This document shows, one piece after another, positions 1 to 8,185 of a DNA stretch of 64,000 nt. Location: contig JBGAKX010000007.1 of NCBI GenBank assembly GCA_044224215.1, forward strand, positions 1 through 64,000. Reading direction: 5' to 3'. The notes below the pieces were generated by a model. The model searched no databases, had not been told where the DNA came from, and saw only the letters and a program-made list of their open reading frames with translations. The position numbers and the translations under genes are program-made. Position 1 is the stretch's first letter. Every line of letters starts with the position of its first letter. The DNA comes from DAOMFM01 sp035429825. Its GTDB lineage: Bacteria > Acidobacteriota > Blastocatellia > UBA7656 > JADIYM01.

Positions 1-66
1 GTGAGCGATCGGGCGAGACTGACGATTCGCGTGCCGTGGAGTCTCCCCGATCCCTGACGGGATCGG
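1..66. repeat. REPIN-like twin-hairpin repeat, left part outside the window
   Basis: Positions 1-12 are the loop and right arm of one hairpin. Positions 47-66 form a perfect 8-4-8 hairpin (CCGATCCC, loop TGAC, GGGATCGG). The 34-base spacing between them equals that of the element at 60814-60899, and the hairpin sequences match that copy. The two are therefore copies of one dispersed intergenic repeat lying downstream of the minus-strand cstA gene. Confidence 0.65.
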
Positions 67-84
67 CTCGGCGTCCGGATCTAG

Positions 85-1893
85 CTACGTTTCGACCGCC
101 AACGGCCCGCGCGCGCGCAGCCGCCCGACCCAGTGGTAGACCGAATCGATCATGATCACGACCGCACTGACCATCAGGATCGCGGTCAGGCTCGCATCGA
201 TGAACCCCTGCAGCGCCTGCGACGAATTGGCGCTGCGCGCAAGCGGCAGGTAGATGTCGCGAATCGAAAGATATCCCGCGGTCAGCGTGACGCTGCCTAC
301 GAACGACAATGGCAACAGCGTCGCCCACGCGTACCTCACACGCCCCGAATTGATGATGACCGTCGTGCCGACACACAACGCGACCGCGGCGAGCAGCTGG
401 TTCGCGATCCCGAACATCGGCCAGATCGTGCTGATCGACCCCGTCAGGATGAAATACACCCACCCGGCGACGACCAGCACGCTCGCAACGATGGTTCCCG
501 GCAACCAGTCGGCGCGCCCGAACGGCTTGTAGAAACGGCCCGCGAACTCCTGCAGCATGAACCGTGCGACACGCGTGCCGGTATCGATCGTGGTGAGGAT
601 GAAGAGCGCCTCGAACATGATCACGAAGTGGTACCAATACGCGAGCAGCCCCCGCATACCGGGCAAGCCCGTGAAGATCTGCGCCATGCCGATGGCCAGA
701 CTCACCGCTCCGCCCGTGCGTCCCGCAACGTTCTCGCCGACGAGCGCTCCCAGGTCGTTCAGATGCACCGGCGCCATGCCAAGCGCCGCGAACTTGTCGA
801 CGGGAACGTTGATCGCGAAGTAGTCGGACGGCTCGAGCGAGCACGCCGCGATAAGCGCGACGACGCCGACGAGGCTCTCGAGCAGCATCGAACCGTAGCC
901 GATCGCGCGGCAGTCGGTCTCGCACGCGATCATCTTTGGCGTCGTGCCCGACCCGACCAGCGCGTGGAACCCCGAGATCGCGCCGCACGCGATCGTGATG
1001 AACACGAACGGAAATACCTTGCCGGGAACGATCGGTCCGCCGCCGTGGACGTACTCGGTCAGCGCCGGCATCTTGAGCGTCGGCTGCACGAGCAGCACGC
1101 CAATGACGAGCACGCCGATCGTCCCGAGCTTCATGAACGCCGACAGGTAGTCCCTCGGACACAGCAGCAGCCAGACCGGCAGGATCGACGCGACCAGACC
1201 GTAGATCCCCATTGCGATCGTCACCTGAGTGCTCGACAACAGGAACCACGATTCGAACGGCGAGCCCTTGAGCATCCCACCGACGACGACGGCGCCGATC
1301 AGACAGACGATCCCGATGACCGACGCCTCTGCGATCTTGCCCACGCGAAACCGGTACATGTACCAGCCCATGAACAACGCCACGGGGATGGTGACCGCGA
1401 TCGTGAATGCGCCCCACGCGCTGTCCTTGAGCGCGTTGACGACGGCGAATCCAAGACCAGCAAGCGCGACGATGACGATCACCAGAATCGCCAGTGCGCA
1501 CACAAATCCCGACACCGGCCCGATCTCGGTGCGCGCGATCTCGGCGAGCGACTTGCCGTCCCGCCGCACGGACGCCGACAGGATGATGAAGTCATGGACT
1601 GCCCCGCCGAGCACGACGCCAGTCAGAAGCCAGAGGAACCCGGGGAGAAAACCGAACTGCGCGGCGAGCACCGGACCGATGAGCGGGCCCGCCCCCGCGA
1701 TTGCCGCAAAGTGGTGCCCGAACAGCACCCATCGATTCGTCGGGAAGTAGTTCTGTCCGTCGTAGTGCGTGTGCGCCGGCGTCGGGTTTCCGTCAAAGAG
1801 CACCATGACGCGCGCCGCCAGGAACGCGCTGTAGTACCGATAGGCGAGGGCGAAGACGCACAGCGTCACCACCATCAGCCAAATCGCATTCAT
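85..1893 (-). CDS. cstA: Carbon starvation protein CstA family transporter
   Basis: This 602-residue integral membrane protein has many hydrophobic helices spread over its whole length. It matches the CstA family, whose members import peptides or pyruvate across the inner membrane during carbon limitation. The N-terminal part contains a GHHFAAIAGAGPLIGPVLAA-type segment and a PGFLWLL segment typical of the family. The length fits the shorter CstA class rather than the roughly 700-residue E. coli protein. The ATG overlaps the stop of the upstream fur gene by four bases, so the two are translationally coupled. The family call is firm. The substrate (peptide or pyruvate) cannot be read from the sequence. 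Confidence 0.93.
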   Translation of the reverse strand: MNAIWLMVVTLCVFALAYRYYSAFLAARVMVLFDGNPTPAHTHYDGQNYFPTNRWVLFGHHFAAIAGAGPLIGPVLAAQFGFLPGFLWLLTGVVLGGAVHDFIILSASVRRDGKSLAEIARTEIGPVSGFVCALAILVIVIVALAGLGFAVVNALKDSAWGAFTIAVTIPVALFMGWYMYRFRVGKIAEASVIGIVCLIGAVVVGGMLKGSPFESWFLLSSTQVTIAMGIYGLVASILPVWLLLCPRDYLSAFMKLGTIGVLVIGVLLVQPTLKMPALTEYVHGGGPIVPGKVFPFVFITIACGAISGFHALVGSGTTPKMIACETDCRAIGYGSMLLESLVGVVALIAACSLEPSDYFAINVPVDKFAALGMAPVHLNDLGALVGENVAGRTGGAVSLAIGMAQIFTGLPGMRGLLAYWYHFVIMFEALFILTTIDTGTRVARFMLQEFAGRFYKPFGRADWLPGTIVASVLVVAGWVYFILTGSISTIWPMFGIANQLLAAVALCVGTTVIINSGRVRYAWATLLPLSFVGSVTLTAGYLSIRDIYLPLARSANSSQALQGFIDASLTAILMVSAVVIMIDSVYHWVGRLRARGPLAVET

Positions 1894-2402
1894 GCACCGC
1901 TTCCCGTCTTGGGACGACCTTCAGCCGCCTGACACTTCACGCACTTGCCGAAGATCCTCAGGCTGTGCGTCTCGGGCCGGAACTTGTGTCGCGCGGCGAT
2001 CTCGTCCTGCATGTTCTCGATGATTTCGCTGTAGAACTCGATCAGGATTCCGCAGTTCGTACAGATCAGGTGGTCGTGGTGCGCGTGCTTGAAGTCGTGC
2101 TCGTAGAGCATCCGGCCGTCGTAGTACTGCACGTTGCGCGCAAGCCCGCACTCCTGCAACAGCTTCAGCGTCCTGTACACCGTCGTGAAGCCGACCGATG
2201 CGTCGTGGGTCTTTACGAGCTCGTACAGGTCCTCGCTGCTGACGTGGTCTTCCGTGCCGAGGAACACATCGAGGATCAGGTCGCGCTGGGCCGTCCGCTT
2301 CAGGCCCGACCGCTTGATGTGTTCGTGGAATACGCGAACTTCTTCGCGCTCTTCGGCGAGCTCGTCAGTCTTTGCGCGAGGCCGTTCGTTCGACCGGTTC
2401 AT
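1890..2402 (-). CDS. fur: Fur-family metal-responsive transcriptional regulator
   Basis: The 170-residue protein has the Fur layout: an N-terminal winged helix (about residues 25-100, including RTAQRDLILDVF and TTVYRTLKLL) and a C-terminal dimerisation and metal domain. The metal site shows the His-rich stretch HDFKHAHHDHLIC and two CxxC pairs (CTNC and CVKC), consistent with structural zinc. Fur-type proteins repress iron-uptake genes when loaded with Fe(II). Zur, PerR or Mur identities cannot be excluded from sequence alone. The N-terminal extension of about 25 charged residues is somewhat long. It is the first gene of a two-gene unit with cstA, which is an unusual partner. Confidence 0.9.
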   Translation of the reverse strand: MNRSNERPRAKTDELAEEREEVRVFHEHIKRSGLKRTAQRDLILDVFLGTEDHVSSEDLYELVKTHDASVGFTTVYRTLKLLQECGLARNVQYYDGRMLYEHDFKHAHHDHLICTNCGILIEFYSEIIENMQDEIAARHKFRPETHSLRIFGKCVKCQAAEGRPKTGSGA

Positions 2403-2509
2403 TCGACACTGTTCCCAATCGCGAGCTGAGAATTCCCCGCGATACTACCACAGGCGCACGCTGGCGCGACGTGCCGCGGCGCGCGTGCGGCCGTGCTAGA
2501 CTGACCGCG

Positions 2510-3076
2510 ATGTTGCGTCTCCGATCCACCATTCTTGTATGCGCTCTCCTCGCGGCGTGCGTGCCGGCAACGGCGTCCGCACAGACGATCGGACGGGCGG
2601 GCGACGTGCTCGAGTTCGGGCTCCCGCGTGTCGCGTCGGTGTCGACGGAAGACGTCGTCGTCGAGGTGCCGGTCCGGCTGCGGCCGATCGGCGTCGGCGG
2701 AACGATCGAACACGTCGTCTTCACGGACATGCGGTTGAACGGCATTCCGTTCGAAGTCGAGAACTACGACACGCAATTCGACCTGCCTGCCGATGCGCCG
2801 GTCGATCTGCCGCAACCGCTGCGGCTTCGTGCGAATTTCGCGAATGTGGCGCCGGGCGTGCTCGGCGAGGCGATCATGCCGAGCGATACGCTCAATCTGA
2901 CCGGACGCGTGCTCGTGGCGGGCACCTTCCGCAAATGGGTGTTCTCGTTCCATCGCACGGCCGAGATGCGCATCGACGAAACAGGCCCGAATCCACTGGC
3001 GGAGTATCACCCGCTGCGCGTCGTGCTCGAGCACCTCCAGGATCTCGACAAGCTCGGAATTCACCTGCCGTTCTAG
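2510..3076 (+). CDS. Secreted hypothetical protein, probable beta-sandwich
   Basis: The 188-residue product starts with a clear signal peptide (MLRLRSTILVCALLAACVPATASAQ, likely cleaved after ASA). The mature part has alternating hydrophobic strands and mentions of paired valines, which suggests an all-beta fold related to LEA14/WHy or immunoglobulin-like domains. I do not recognise the family. The ATG at 2510 was chosen because it places the signal peptide at the N-terminus; upstream in-frame codons give an arginine-rich leader with no signal. It is divergent from fur, with 107 bases between the two starts, so both may share one regulatory region. Confidence 0.7.
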   Translation: MLRLRSTILVCALLAACVPATASAQTIGRAGDVLEFGLPRVASVSTEDVVVEVPVRLRPIGVGGTIEHVVFTDMRLNGIPFEVENYDTQFDLPADAPVDLPQPLRLRANFANVAPGVLGEAIMPSDTLNLTGRVLVAGTFRKWVFSFHRTAEMRIDETGPNPLAEYHPLRVVLEHLQDLDKLGIHLPF

Positions 3077-3086
3077 GGATCCTGCT

Positions 3087-3392
3087 TCAGGCCGCGGCGC
3101 CACGGGAGCGCCGGCGGGCCGAACGCCGGCGCGGATTGCACCGCAATGGATCGATCCACGCGTCCGGCTCGAACCGAATGTATGCGTACTCGATCAGGCT
3201 CCAGACGATCTGGCGCCGGGACTCGAGATAGTCCCCCGCAAACCGTCGGCCGAGCAGTACCAGCGCTTCGTCGAGCGTGATCGACTCGAATTTGGCCAGC
3301 CGGTCCACCTCGAATACCCAGGCGCCGGCCGACAGCGTCTTCAGTCGGTCGGCGAGCTTTTCGCTCGCAGCCTCGTGCGTTTCCGCGTGCAT
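3087..3392 (-). CDS. Small hypothetical protein (101 aa)
   Basis: A predicted 101-residue soluble protein with a helical core (EKLADRLKTLSAGAWVFEVD, then a VLLGRRF segment) and an Arg-rich tail. No family is recognised. It is convergent with the secreted protein ending at 3076. Its start at 3392 is the first ATG that keeps the compact helical region; a longer frame extends to 3728, but that extension runs over the operon promoter and the first crotonase gene. It is called real mainly because of its codon pattern and the absence of a competing frame here. Confidence 0.5.
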   Translation of the reverse strand: MHAETHEAASEKLADRLKTLSAGAWVFEVDRLAKFESITLDEALVLLGRRFAGDYLESRRQIVWSLIEYAYIRFEPDAWIDPLRCNPRRRSARRRSRGAAA

Positions 3393-3472
3393 CGCGAACC
3401 GTCGATTCGGGGGATCAGGGACCGTTCGTGGAGGGGGGCAGTCAGCAGGAACAGGGGCGTACTGTAGCACAT

Positions 3473-3512
3473 GGACCCCCCAGTTGACACCCCCCGGGGG
3501 GTCCAATAGAAT
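3473..3512 (+). promoter_or_regulatory. Near-consensus sigma70 promoter inside a palindrome, upstream of the crotonase operon
   Basis: TTGACA at 3484-3489 and TAGAAT at 3507-3512 are separated by exactly 17 bases. The -35 box lies in the loop of a perfect 9-bp inverted repeat: GGACCCCCC at 3473-3481 and GGGGGGTCC at 3496-3504, whose right arm occupies the -35/-10 spacer. That position suits a repressor operator. A ribosome site (GGAGGA, 3535-3540) and the ATG at 3546 follow. Confidence 0.75.
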
Positions 3513-3545
3513 CCCCGGCTCTCGTGACGAGCCCGGAGGAGACAC

Positions 3546-4379
3546 ATGGCCACCGAAGCGCACTCCGTGCGCGCTGAATCGATGCCGAACGGACTTGTTC
3601 GCTATGCGACGGAGGGGGGCATCGCCACGATCGAGCTCTTCGCTCCGCCGGCAAACACCTATTCGTATGACATGAACCGGGACCTCGACGAGGCCATCCT
3701 GCGTGCCCGGATGGACGAATCGGTCCACGTCATCGTGCTACGCGGCGCGGGCGAGAAGTTCTTCTGCGCCGGCGCCGACATCTCGATGCTGAATTCGGTC
3801 ACGCCGCAGTTCAAGTACTACTTCTGCCTGCACGCGAACGAGACCCTCAACCGGCTCGAACAGACGCCAAAGCTCGTGATTGCGGCTCTCAACGGCCACA
3901 CGGTTGGAGGCGGCATGGAGATCGCCATGGCGGCCGACATGCGGATTGCGCGGAAGGGCGCCGGGAAGATGGGGCTCCCCGAAGTCTCGCTCGGCGTGCT
4001 GCCGGGCACCGGCGGGACGCAACGGCTCGCGCGACTCGTCGGCAAGGCCCGCGCGATCGAGCTCATGGCGACCGGCGAGCTCTTTTCGTTTGAAACAGCC
4101 GCCGAGTACGGCGTGGTCAACAAGGTGGTCGAAACCGATAGTTGCGACGCGTTCATGGACGAGGTGTATGTGACCGCCCGCACGTTTGTGCCTCCGGCCC
4201 GAGCGGCGATGGCCGTCGGACGGATCAAGCGCGCGGTTCAGACCGGTCTCGAAGTCGGATTCGAAGCCGGTCTCGCGCTCGAGCGCGAACTGCAGCAGCA
4301 ATTGTTCACGTCCTCGGACGCCGCCGAGGGAATCCGCGCGTACGTCGAGAAGCGCAAGGCCGAATTCAAGGGGCAATAG
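3546..4379 (+). CDS. Enoyl-CoA hydratase/isomerase (crotonase), first of three
   Basis: A 277-residue crotonase-fold enzyme. The oxyanion-hole signature FFCAGADISML and both classical catalytic glutamates are present (GGGMEIAMA and LPEVSLG), followed by the GTGGTQRLARL motif. This predicts hydration of trans-2-enoyl-CoA in fatty-acid or aromatic-acid beta-oxidation. It is the first gene of a four-gene operon with a strong promoter about 35 bases upstream and a GGAGGA ribosome site. Substrate chain length is not deducible. The N-terminus is about 15 residues longer than usual. Confidence 0.9.
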   Translation: MATEAHSVRAESMPNGLVRYATEGGIATIELFAPPANTYSYDMNRDLDEAILRARMDESVHVIVLRGAGEKFFCAGADISMLNSVTPQFKYYFCLHANETLNRLEQTPKLVIAALNGHTVGGGMEIAMAADMRIARKGAGKMGLPEVSLGVLPGTGGTQRLARLVGKARAIELMATGELFSFETAAEYGVVNKVVETDSCDAFMDEVYVTARTFVPPARAAMAVGRIKRAVQTGLEVGFEAGLALERELQQQLFTSSDAAEGIRAYVEKRKAEFKGQ

Positions 4380-4382
4380 CAC

Positions 4383-5171
4383 ATGGCATATGAATGCGTC
4401 ATCGTCGAAACCAACGGTCCGGTCGGCCGGCTGACGCTGAACCGTCCCGAGAAGCTGAATGCTTTCGCAGGCCCGATGCGCGACGAGATCTTTGATGCGC
4501 TCGCCGAGCTCGATAGACCGGACGTCCGCGTCGTTGTCATCACGGGCGCCGGGCGCGGGTTCTGCTCGGGCGCCGACATCAACTACCTCAAGGAGCTGCT
4601 TGCGGCAAACGACACCGACAATTTTGCGAAGCTGCTCGACGCGGGCCGCCGGGTTGTGACGCGAATTCGGGAAATGTCGGCGCCCGTCATCGCGTCCGTC
4701 AACGGGCCCGCCGCCGGCGGCGGTCTGAACCTTGCGCTCGCATGCGACATCCGCATCGCGTCCGAGACCGCGACGTTCGGCCAGACGTTCACGCGTATCG
4801 GGCTTGCTCCCGACTGGGGCGGTCTCCATTTTCTGCCGCGCCTTGTCGGCGAGTCGCGCGCGATCGAGCTGATGATGACGGGCGACGTGATCGGCGCGCA
4901 CGATGCGCTGCGGATCGGGCTCGTCAACCGCGTCGTGCCGCTCCACGAACTCGCGGAGGAGACCGAGAAGCTGGCGACGCTGCTCGCTTCGCGATCTCCG
5001 CGCTCGATGCGCGCGATCAAGCAGGGTGTTTACGCCAGCGGAACCCGCACGCTTGCCGAATCCATCGACGCCGAGAATTCCTTCCAGCTCGAGTGCTTTG
5101 CGTCTGACGACGCCCGTGAGGGCGTCGCGGCATTCTTCGAGAAACGGCCGCCGCAGTTCCGGGGCCAGTAA
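4383..5171 (+). CDS. PaaG-like enoyl-CoA isomerase/hydratase
   Basis: A 262-residue crotonase paralogue lacking both classical hydratase glutamates: the first site reads GGGLNLALACD and the second GQTFTRIGLAPDWGG. An Asp in the PDWGG position matches the catalytic Asp of PaaG-type isomerases, which isomerise ring 1,2-epoxyphenylacetyl-CoA to oxepin-CoA or shift double bonds. Isomerase activity is therefore more likely than hydration. It follows the first crotonase by 3 bases and clearly belongs to the same transcript. No other phenylacetate-pathway gene is in the window, so a role in that pathway is only a possibility. Confidence 0.85.
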   Translation: MAYECVIVETNGPVGRLTLNRPEKLNAFAGPMRDEIFDALAELDRPDVRVVVITGAGRGFCSGADINYLKELLAANDTDNFAKLLDAGRRVVTRIREMSAPVIASVNGPAAGGGLNLALACDIRIASETATFGQTFTRIGLAPDWGGLHFLPRLVGESRAIELMMTGDVIGAHDALRIGLVNRVVPLHELAEETEKLATLLASRSPRSMRAIKQGVYASGTRTLAESIDAENSFQLECFASDDAREGVAAFFEKRPPQFRGQ

Positions 5172-5195
5172 CAATCACATCGCCAGCCAGGGGTT

Positions 5196-6050
5196 ATGGG
5201 AACTATCGAGAGCATTGCAGTCATCGGCGCCGGAACGATGGGTCATGGAATCGCCCACGTGTCGGCCGTTGCGGGATATCGTGTCGGCCTGTTCGACGCC
5301 GTCGAAGGAGCAGCCGGGCGAGGGCTCGAGCGTGTCCGCGACAATCTCGACAAGGGGATCTCGCGCGGCAAGGTAACCGAAGCCGAGCGCGACGCGGCGC
5401 TCTCGCGCCTGAGAGCGTGCGCGACGCTTGGCGATGCGGTCCGCGACGCCGATCTCGTGATCGAGGCGGCGCCCGAATCGATGGACATCAAGGCGCCGCT
5501 GTTTCGGGATCTGGACAAGCTTGCGCCGCCGGCTTCGATCCTCGCTACGAACACGTCGTCGTTGTCTATCGACAGAATCGCTGGTGAAACGACGCGACCT
5601 TCGCAGGTCATCGGCATGCACTTCTTCAACCCGGTGCACGTCATGAAGCTGCTCGAGGTCGTGGTTCACGATCGAACGGCCGACGAAACGAAGGCGAGTG
5701 TTCTCGACGTGGCGCACCGCCTCGGGAAGGAACCGATCGTCGTTCGCGACGCGCCGGGATTTGCCTCGAGCCGTCTTGGCATCGCGCTCGGGCTGGAAGC
5801 CATGCGCATGCTCGAACAGGGCGTGGCGTCGGCTGCCGACATCGACAAGGCCATGGAGCTCGGCTACAACCATCCGATGGGTCCGCTCAGGCTGACGGAT
5901 CTGGTCGGTCTCGATGTGCGGCTCAGCATCGCGGAGTATCTTCACAAGGAGCTCGGCTCCGAATCGTTCCGCCCACCCGAGCTGCTCCGTCGAATGGTCG
6001 CCGAGGGAAAACTCGGCAAGAAGTCCGGCGAGGGCTTCTACAGCTGGTGA
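5196..6050 (+). CDS. 3-hydroxyacyl-CoA (3-hydroxybutyryl-CoA) dehydrogenase
   Basis: A 284-residue single-function dehydrogenase of the PaaH/Hbd type. The N-terminal Rossmann motif is VIGAGTMGHGIAHVSAVAGY. The catalytic His-Glu dyad lies in GMHFFNPVHVMKLLEVV, and the C-terminal helical domain carries NHPMGPLRLTDLVGLD. It oxidises 3-hydroxyacyl-CoA to 3-oxoacyl-CoA with NAD+ (or NADP(H) in reverse), the step after the crotonases encoded on both sides. The length is normal for the family. The operon lacks an acyl-CoA dehydrogenase and thiolase, which must be encoded elsewhere. Confidence 0.92.
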   Translation: MGTIESIAVIGAGTMGHGIAHVSAVAGYRVGLFDAVEGAAGRGLERVRDNLDKGISRGKVTEAERDAALSRLRACATLGDAVRDADLVIEAAPESMDIKAPLFRDLDKLAPPASILATNTSSLSIDRIAGETTRPSQVIGMHFFNPVHVMKLLEVVVHDRTADETKASVLDVAHRLGKEPIVVRDAPGFASSRLGIALGLEAMRMLEQGVASAADIDKAMELGYNHPMGPLRLTDLVGLDVRLSIAEYLHKELGSESFRPPELLRRMVAEGKLGKKSGEGFYSW

Positions 6051-6074
6051 ATGGTGAATACTGAAAGGACTCAT

Positions 6075-6851
6075 ATGTACGAGAACGTCATCCTCGAGCG
6101 AAAGGGCCGCGTTGCGGTCATCACGATCAACCGTCCGGACAAGATGAACGCGCTCAACCACGCGACGCGCAACGACATCACCGCCGCGTTCGACGAGCTG
6201 CGCAACGACGAGTCGGTCCGAGTCGTCGTCGTCACCGGCGCCGGCGAGAAGGCCTTCATCGCGGGCGCCGACATCGCCGAATTTGCCGGCCGCACGGCGC
6301 ACCAGCAGCGCGGCGTGATGCAGACGATGCGCGTGTTCACCGTTGTCGAGGACTTTCCGAAACCCGTCATCGCCGCGATCAACGGCTTCTGTCTTGGCGG
6401 GGGCTGCGAACTTGCGCTCGGCTGCGACATCCGCATTGCCTCGAGCAAGGCAAAGCTCGGCCAGCCCGAAATCAACCTTGGCATCATTCCCGGAGGCGGC
6501 GGCACGCAACGGCTCACGCGGCTCGTCGGCGAGGGCAAGTCGATGGAGCTGATTCTCACGGGCAAACTGATCGGCGCGGCCGAAGCGCTCGCGATCGGGC
6601 TGGTGAACGAAGTGTGCGAGCCCGAGGCATTGATGGATCACGTGATGGAGATCGCAAACGCCATCGCGGAGAAGAGCCCGATTGCGCTGCAGGCTGCAAA
6701 GGAGGCGGTCAAGACGGCGGCTCGCGCGAACCTGCGCGAAGGCCTCGACCGCGAGATCGACCTGTTTGCGCTCTGCTTTGCAAGCGAGGACAAGGAAGAG
6801 GGCGTTACGGCGTTCCTCGAGAAGCGGAAACCTGAATTCAAGGGGCGGTAG
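6075..6851 (+). CDS. Enoyl-CoA hydratase (crotonase), last gene of the operon
   Basis: A 258-residue crotonase with both catalytic glutamates (GGGCELALGCD and GQPEINLGIIPGGGGTQR) and the AFIAGADIAEF oxyanion loop; it looks like a short-chain enoyl-CoA hydratase. The ATG at 6075 was chosen because a GAAAGGA ribosome site lies five bases upstream and residues MYENVILERKGR match usual family starts. An in-frame ATG at 6051 directly follows the preceding stop but has no ribosome site. The third crotonase in one operon suggests division of labour by substrate. Confidence 0.92.
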   Translation: MYENVILERKGRVAVITINRPDKMNALNHATRNDITAAFDELRNDESVRVVVVTGAGEKAFIAGADIAEFAGRTAHQQRGVMQTMRVFTVVEDFPKPVIAAINGFCLGGGCELALGCDIRIASSKAKLGQPEINLGIIPGGGGTQRLTRLVGEGKSMELILTGKLIGAAEALAIGLVNEVCEPEALMDHVMEIANAIAEKSPIALQAAKEAVKTAARANLREGLDREIDLFALCFASEDKEEGVTAFLEKRKPEFKGR

Positions 6852-6878
6852 CGGGCCGCACACACTGGTGAGAATGGA

Positions 6879-7475
6879 ATGGCTACTCTGAAGAACAATC
6901 GATGGGCATCGCTCGTCGCCACAATGCTGCTCGCCGCCGCTGCCATGTGCGCCGCGGCGTGCGAACCTGCAAACACCGCGGCGCCCGGTGGAAACACGGC
7001 CGCGCAGAACGCCTCGAACGCCCCTGTCGCCGCGACGAATGCCGCGCCGACGGCGCCGGGCACGATGCAGCCGCCGCTCGGCAGCGAGGACAACATCGAA
7101 GGAACCGTGGTAGGCCTGATCTGCTACAAGGAGAATCCCAAGGCCCCGCCCGAGAAGCTGGCCGAATGCGCCAAGGCAAACCTCGAGAAGGGCGGCTACC
7201 TCGGGGTACTGGGCGCGGACGGAACGCTCTACATCAACGCCGACGCGGACGTGCGCGTGAACAACGCGCAGTTGCGCGACTTTGTCGGCCAGCAGGTCAC
7301 CGTCCAGGGCCAGATGATTGGCGACGCTCCCCAGCTCAGCTGGGAGGGTGTCACCGTCAAGAAGTTCAAGATGAAGCTCGTTCGTCGAAAGGGACCGCCC
7401 CCGGCGGGAACGCCCAAGAACATGACGAACACTGGCCAGGCCGGCGGCGCGCCGCCCCCTGTGAAGAAGCCCTGA
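6879..7475 (+). CDS. Putative lipoprotein of unknown function
   Basis: The 198-residue product has a hydrophobic leader ending at a lipobox-like CAAAC (Cys 28), then a low-complexity Ala/Asn/Pro linker to about residue 68. A compact domain follows (residues 70-165) whose GYLGVLGADGTLYINAD and GQQVTVQGQMIGD strands look like an OB-fold or copper-binding-like beta barrel. The tail is Pro/Gly-rich. Possible zinc or copper ligands include CYKENP and AECAK. No named family is recognised. It follows the crotonase operon by 27 bases but is unlikely to share its function. Confidence 0.7.
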   Translation: MATLKNNRWASLVATMLLAAAAMCAAACEPANTAAPGGNTAAQNASNAPVAATNAAPTAPGTMQPPLGSEDNIEGTVVGLICYKENPKAPPEKLAECAKANLEKGGYLGVLGADGTLYINADADVRVNNAQLRDFVGQQVTVQGQMIGDAPQLSWEGVTVKKFKMKLVRRKGPPPAGTPKNMTNTGQAGGAPPPVKKP

Positions 7476-7504
7476 AGGACGTGCGACCGCACGTGCCGAT
7501 CGTG

Positions 7505-7547
7505 TCGGGAACCGTGGATTGACATGGTTCCCGACGGTCGGTACAGT
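7505..7547 (+). promoter_or_regulatory. Promoter with flanking palindrome upstream of dcd
   Basis: TTGACA at 7519-7524 and TACAGT at 7542-7547 are 17 bases apart. A 9-bp perfect inverted repeat, TCGGGAACC (7505-7513) and GGTTCCCGA (7526-7534), brackets the -35 box. The arrangement resembles the palindrome at 3473-3504. The hairpin could also end transcription of the lipoprotein gene, although no T-run follows. Confidence 0.6.
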
Positions 7548-7594
7548 GCGGCGTCCTTGCGAGACCGAATCATCTGTTGGAGGCAGCACGAGCC

Positions 7595-8185
7595 GTGAGC
7601 ATCAAGTCAGACGTATGGATCGAGCGCATGTGCGAAGAGGCCGACCTTATCAAGCCCTTCATGCGCGAGCTCGTGCGAGCGGTCGATGATCGCCGGATCA
7701 TCAGTGCGGGATTGTCGAGTTACGGGTACGACTGCCGGCTCGCCCGCGACGAATTCAAGGTCTTCTCGCCGATCACAGGGACCGAGATCGATCCCAAGCG
7801 CTTCGACGTCAACACGCTGCTTGATGTACCGCTTAAGACCGACGAGCAGGGCGCCGAGTACTGGCTGCTGCCGCCCCACTCCTACGCGCTCGGCGTTACG
7901 ATCGAGACGTTCACGATTCCGCGCAACGTCACGTGCATCGCTCTTGGAAAGAGCACGTATGCTCGCTGCGGTCTGATCGTCAACACGACGCCCCTCGAGG
8001 CCAACTGGCGCGGACGGCTGGTGGTCGAGCTCTACAACGCTGCCAATCTTCCCGTACGGTTGTACGCCGAGGAAGGCTTCGTTCAGATCCTCTTCTTCGA
8101 GTCGGACGAGGAATGCCGCACGTCGTATGCCGACCGGGCCGGCAAGTACCAGGGGCAGACGGGGCTCACGCTGCCGAAGCTCTAG
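7595..8185 (+). CDS. dcd: dCTP deaminase
   Basis: A 196-residue trimeric deaminase that converts dCTP to dUTP, the main source of dUMP for thymidylate synthesis in many bacteria. The conserved core is intact: GKSTYARCGLIVNTTPLEAN with the catalytic Glu, then WRGRLVVELYN. The C-terminal YADRAGKYQGQTGLTLPKL segment closes over the nucleotide. A GTG start at 7595 is preferred because VSIKSDVWIERMC matches usual Dcd starts; a GGAGG lies 11 bases upstream. Dcd and Dcd-Dut bifunctional forms are alike in sequence, so extra dUTPase activity cannot be ruled out. Confidence 0.95.
   Translation: MSIKSDVWIERMCEEADLIKPFMRELVRAVDDRRIISAGLSSYGYDCRLARDEFKVFSPITGTEIDPKRFDVNTLLDVPLKTDEQGAEYWLLPPHSYALGVTIETFTIPRNVTCIALGKSTYARCGLIVNTTPLEANWRGRLVVELYNAANLPVRLYAEEGFVQILFFESDEECRTSYADRAGKYQGQTGLTLPKL

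Noticed and set aside
5175..7589. An 804-codon minus-strand frame opposite the crotonase operon
   Set aside because: Shadow frame: no family motif, and the opposite strand codes for four recognised enzymes.
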